Below, in pieces: positions 41,879 through 43,972 of a stretch of DNA of 43,972 bases. The notes under the pieces are model-generated. The model was given only the letters and a program-made list of their open reading frames with translations. It made no database searches and was not told the DNA's origin. Origin of the DNA: an uncultured Oscillibacter sp. (lineage in GTDB: Bacteria > Bacillota_A > Clostridia > Oscillospirales > Oscillospiraceae); contig CATOKC010000007.1 in assembly GCA_951800675.1 (NCBI GenBank), forward strand, positions 1 to 43,972, written 5' to 3'. The position numbers and the translations under genes are program-made. Numbering within the stretch: the first letter of the stretch is position 1; every line of letters starts with the position of its first letter.

Positions 41879-42601
41879 TCATGCGGGGTATCGCGTGTAA
41901 AGGATATAGCTGGGCTGGCTTTCCAGCCACTCTTTGGGGTACTGCCCGCCCCAGCGGACTTTGTTGTTGGTGCCGCTCTCGGTGGTGCTGACGTATTCAT
42001 CCGTCCTTCTCAGAACCACCACCACATGATGGGTAGAGCCGTTGGTGTACTCAATGAGATCACCAGCCCTGATCTGGTCCCAGTTGGGCCGGTCCACCCG
42101 CCGCCAGGGAAGATTTCCAAAGGCGGCGTCGCTGCAAAGGGTGGCCCAGCCCGCGCAGTTGCTGGGGGCAGCTCCATAGGGGCCGTTGCTGGTGGAGCGG
42201 TAGGGAGCGCCGTAAGGGGCATTGATGGGATAGGTGTCCCGGAGCGCCCGAATGGTGGAGTACACGTTTTCTTCCGAGAGAGCGGTGGAGGGGGCGCTCG
42301 TGGTCTGTGCAGGCTGTTTCACTTCCTCCTGATAGGCGGCATGGGTATCAATGTGGACGCTGTTGGTGCTGGCGTCGTAGGTAACGCCGAAGTCAACGGC
42401 CTGTCCGATGTCCCGGAGCTTCACATAGTTATTGCCGCCGATGGAATAGGCCGTCATGGACACCCGCTGGCCGTCCACATAGATGGGCTGGTCACTCAGC
42501 GCGGCGGTGATGGCTGTGGCTGCATGGGCGGCGGGACCGCACAGCGCGAAGCCGGTAAAGATGCCGATACCCATAAAGATGATTTCCCGCGTTCTGTTCA
42601 T
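41879..42601 (-). CDS. Exported stalk-domain and CHAP/NlpC-like peptidase
   Basis: 240 residues. A signal peptide (about 1-27, ending AHA) is followed by a copper-amine-oxidase-N type stalk domain (QPIYVDGQRVSMTAY, then NNYVKLRDIGQAVDFGVTY, about 38-85). A linker and a cysteine-peptidase-like domain follow, with the likely nucleophile in SNCAGWATLC and the histidine in STHHVVVVL. It resembles CHAP/NlpC wall hydrolases and could trim peptidoglycan near the mating apparatus or process the adhesin; that is inferred. GGAGG lies upstream of the ATG. Confidence 0.8.
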   Translation of the reverse strand: MNRTREIIFMGIGIFTGFALCGPAAHAATAITAALSDQPIYVDGQRVSMTAYSIGGNNYVKLRDIGQAVDFGVTYDASTNSVHIDTHAAYQEEVKQPAQTTSAPSTALSEENVYSTIRALRDTYPINAPYGAPYRSTSNGPYGAAPSNCAGWATLCSDAAFGNLPWRRVDRPNWDQIRAGDLIEYTNGSTHHVVVVLRRTDEYVSTTESGTNNKVRWGGQYPKEWLESQPSYILYTRYPA

Positions 42602-42682
42602 ATTCTCGCGCCTCCTTGAATGAAGTGGTTTTGTTTACACGCTTATGATACCAAGGATGGCGCGGGAAGTCGAGGATGCGGA

Positions 42683-43525
42683 CTACTGTACCGCCACGCC
42701 CCGGACGCACCAGCGATAAGCGGGCTGGTCCTCCACGCAGGTGTAAAGGGTGATGCAGTTCTCGGCGGTGGCGGACAGGCCGGAGGTATCGGTCACGTCC
42801 ACCTTTGTGACGCTGGACACAGCATAGGTGCGGGTGCCCAGGGCGGTGGTGAGGGTGATGGTATCGCCGGTTTTCAGCGTGTGGATTTTGCCGAAGTCAT
42901 TCCGCACACCACGATTGTGACCTGCCAGCGGCACATTGCCGTCCCAAATGCTGGTGCCCTCGAAGTGGCCCGCCCCTTTCAGCAGGGGGGCGCTGCCGGT
43001 GCCCTCATACACGCCCACGGTCAGGCCGATGGAGGGGATTTTGAGGGTGCCCAGGCTCCCGTTGGAATAGTAGAGGTTGGACGTGACCTCGGTGAACAGC
43101 GTGACCTGTCCGCCCGTGGACGCGCCCACGTTCACCGTGGGGAAGCCGGAGCTGTCCACGCTGGTGTCGGCGGCGGGATAGCTGCCCGTGGCGTCGGTGG
43201 ATGTGCCGCCGTTGGGATTGCCCACGCTCCCCACCTGGTTCACCAGACCGCCGCTGAGAGCGCCGGGGACCAGATTGGGGGTCAGATACTCGCCGGAGTT
43301 GGGCAGGTAGCTGGTGGGGGTGCCGAAACCGGGCGGGATCAGGGCGGTGTTCTTGCTCCTGTCCACGTTGGGGTTTTCCCACTCGTAGATGGTATCATCG
43401 CTGGTGGGCTGGCCGAACAGGTAATCGTCCGCGCCGTTGATGGTGTACTCCAGCGCATGGGCCGGAGCGACGCACAGGGCGGCGAGAGCCGCCGCAATAA
43501 AGAAAATATGCAGGTGCCGTTTCAT
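42683..43525 (-). CDS. Sortase family transpeptidase
   Basis: 280 residues from the ATG at 43525, with GGAG upstream and overlap with the previous stop. A signal peptide (about 1-24) is followed by an unusually long Gly/Ser/Thr/Pro-rich region (about 50-150) and then the sortase barrel. Catalytic His203 is in LAGHNRGV, Cys263 in ITLYTC, and an arginine in YRWCVRG. Sortases link LPxTG proteins to the wall or to each other; the giant adhesin in the same operon is the natural substrate candidate. Its class (D-like) is a guess from motif spacing. Confidence 0.88.
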   Translation of the reverse strand: MKRHLHIFFIAAALAALCVAPAHALEYTINGADDYLFGQPTSDDTIYEWENPNVDRSKNTALIPPGFGTPTSYLPNSGEYLTPNLVPGALSGGLVNQVGSVGNPNGGTSTDATGSYPAADTSVDSSGFPTVNVGASTGGQVTLFTEVTSNLYYSNGSLGTLKIPSIGLTVGVYEGTGSAPLLKGAGHFEGTSIWDGNVPLAGHNRGVRNDFGKIHTLKTGDTITLTTALGTRTYAVSSVTKVDVTDTSGLSATAENCITLYTCVEDQPAYRWCVRGVAVQ

Positions 43526-43972
43526 GTTCGTTCTCTCCTTCCTTTTTTGGTCTTGATGGCCCACAGCGCCACCGCCGCGACCACGACCAGACCGCCGCCC
43601 ACACAGGCCACGATGGGCAGCAGGTCCGGGCCGTTGTCCGTCTCGGCAGGGTCGGCGTCCGGGGCCTGGGTCTCGGGCTGATCGGACGCCTGGGCGTTCT
43701 TCTCCTCCTCGGTCAGCTCCACGCTGCCGAAGATGGCGGTGTATGTGACCACTTCACAATCGGTCTTTGCCACCTGCCCGGTATAGCTGGCGTTCACTGT
43801 ATAGCCAGTGGCGGAGCGGGTGCTGGAGGTCCCGGCATAGGAGGCGGTGGCGGTGTAGAAGCCATTCTCGCCGCCGGACCACTCCACCGCGCCCAGGGTC
43901 AGGGTCTTACCGCCGTCTGTGATGGTTTTGGGGATCAGGTCCAGGTCGGCGTCGGACAGGTTGGGATAGGTG
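43522..43972 (-). CDS. C-terminal part of a membrane-anchored surface protein (partial)
   Basis: About 149 residues are in the window; the frame is open to the right edge and the N-terminus is outside. A beta-rich extracellular domain with a TATASYAGTSSTRSATGYTV segment leads to a Glu/Asp/Pro-rich linker, a membrane helix (LLPIVACVGGGLVVVAAVAL) and a short basic tail (KTKKGRRERT). The stop overlaps the sortase start by 4 bp. No LPxTG motif is visible before the helix. Likely another exported part of the surface module. Confidence 0.78.
   Translation of the reverse strand, partial: TYPNLSDADLDLIPKTITDGGKTLTLGAVEWSGGENGFYTATASYAGTSSTRSATGYTVNASYTGQVAKTDCEVVTYTAIFGSVELTEEEKNAQASDQPETQAPDADPAETDNGPDLLPIVACVGGGLVVVAAVALWAIKTKKGRRERT

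Larger units (their letters stand above)
4991..43972. mobile_element. Tn1549/CTn-like integrative and conjugative element (interior part)
   Basis: Gene content and order (methylase/helicase, TTRAP, YodL-type protein, Cys-rich VLP protein, TopB, DUF4366, DUF4315, C40 peptidase, VirB4, PrgI, VirB6-like, Maff2, VirD4, PcfB, DUF3991/TOPRIM, surface proteins) are those of clostridial ICEs with a Tn1549-like transfer region. Relaxase, oriT, integrase and both ends lie outside the window; part of the element may lie left of the inserted element. Confidence 0.9.

Noticed and set aside
41797..42000. Earlier start for the adhesin
   Set aside because: It would put 68 shadow residues before the signal peptide; the TTG at 41796 has GGAGG at proper spacing.
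1..43972. Relaxase, oriT, tRNA or IS transposase
   Set aside because: None could be recognised in any frame; relaxase and oriT are expected outside the window.

Overview
The window is almost entirely mobile DNA from a gut-type, GC-rich Bacillota. It looks like a clostridial lineage such as Oscillospiraceae or Ruminococcaceae, inferred from the gene families, strong GGAGG ribosome binding sites and frequent TTG/GTG starts. No rRNA, tRNA or housekeeping gene was seen. Most of it (about 4991-43972) is one long minus-strand operon system of a Tn1549/CTn-like integrative and conjugative element (ICE). A second element with a TnpX-type large serine recombinase (window start to about 4990) sits inside the ICE's large methylase/helicase gene.

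Layout. 1-4990 is the inserted element. It carries a partial RepA-like ATPase (-), two plus-strand cargo genes of unknown function (801-2360), a TnpV gene and a 724-residue serine recombinase whose start lies about 70 bp from the junction. 4969-11541 is the 3'-truncated ArdC-like/N6-methylase/SNF2 helicase gene, with a second TnpV gene nested in another frame inside its linker. 11531-17899 holds the transfer-support genes: TTRAP, an ArdC/peptidase/YodL protein, a Cys-rich VLP protein, an unknown protein and topoisomerase III. 18005-19671 is a plus-strand island of two genes with their own promoters and a terminator. 19684-25165 has DUF4366, DUF4315, the C40 peptidase (CD1108/Orf14-like), VirB4 and PrgI. 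25165-29631 is an accessory block: two DUF3849 paralogues, an unknown protein, a radical SAM enzyme, an XF1762-type acyltransferase-like protein and an MT-A70 methyltransferase. 29628-34555 has SpoVG-like, VirB6-like, Maff2, VirD4, PcfB and DUF3991/TOPRIM proteins. 34552-43972 is a cell-surface module: a giant thioester plus CnaB adhesin, a stalk/CHAP-like protein, a sortase and the C-terminus of a membrane-anchored surface protein.

How it works together. The VirB4/VirB6/PrgI/Maff2/C40-peptidase set forms the Gram-positive type IV secretion channel. VirD4 with PcfB couples the relaxosome to it. TopB, the TOPRIM protein and the helicase/methylase process or protect DNA. The surface module plausibly mediates mating-pair contact. 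The relaxase, oriT and the ICE's own integrase are not in the window.

Main points of interest: the nested TnpV gene with its own ribosome binding site and hairpin; the element-in-element insertion; a short [K/R]-x-S-V-x3-L motif 27-39 residues from the basic C-terminus of six otherwise different ICE proteins; a possible DNA-modification block inside the secretion operon; and a giant adhesin that ends at its LPKTG motif with no membrane anchor. No stretch longer than 300 bases lacks a gene.
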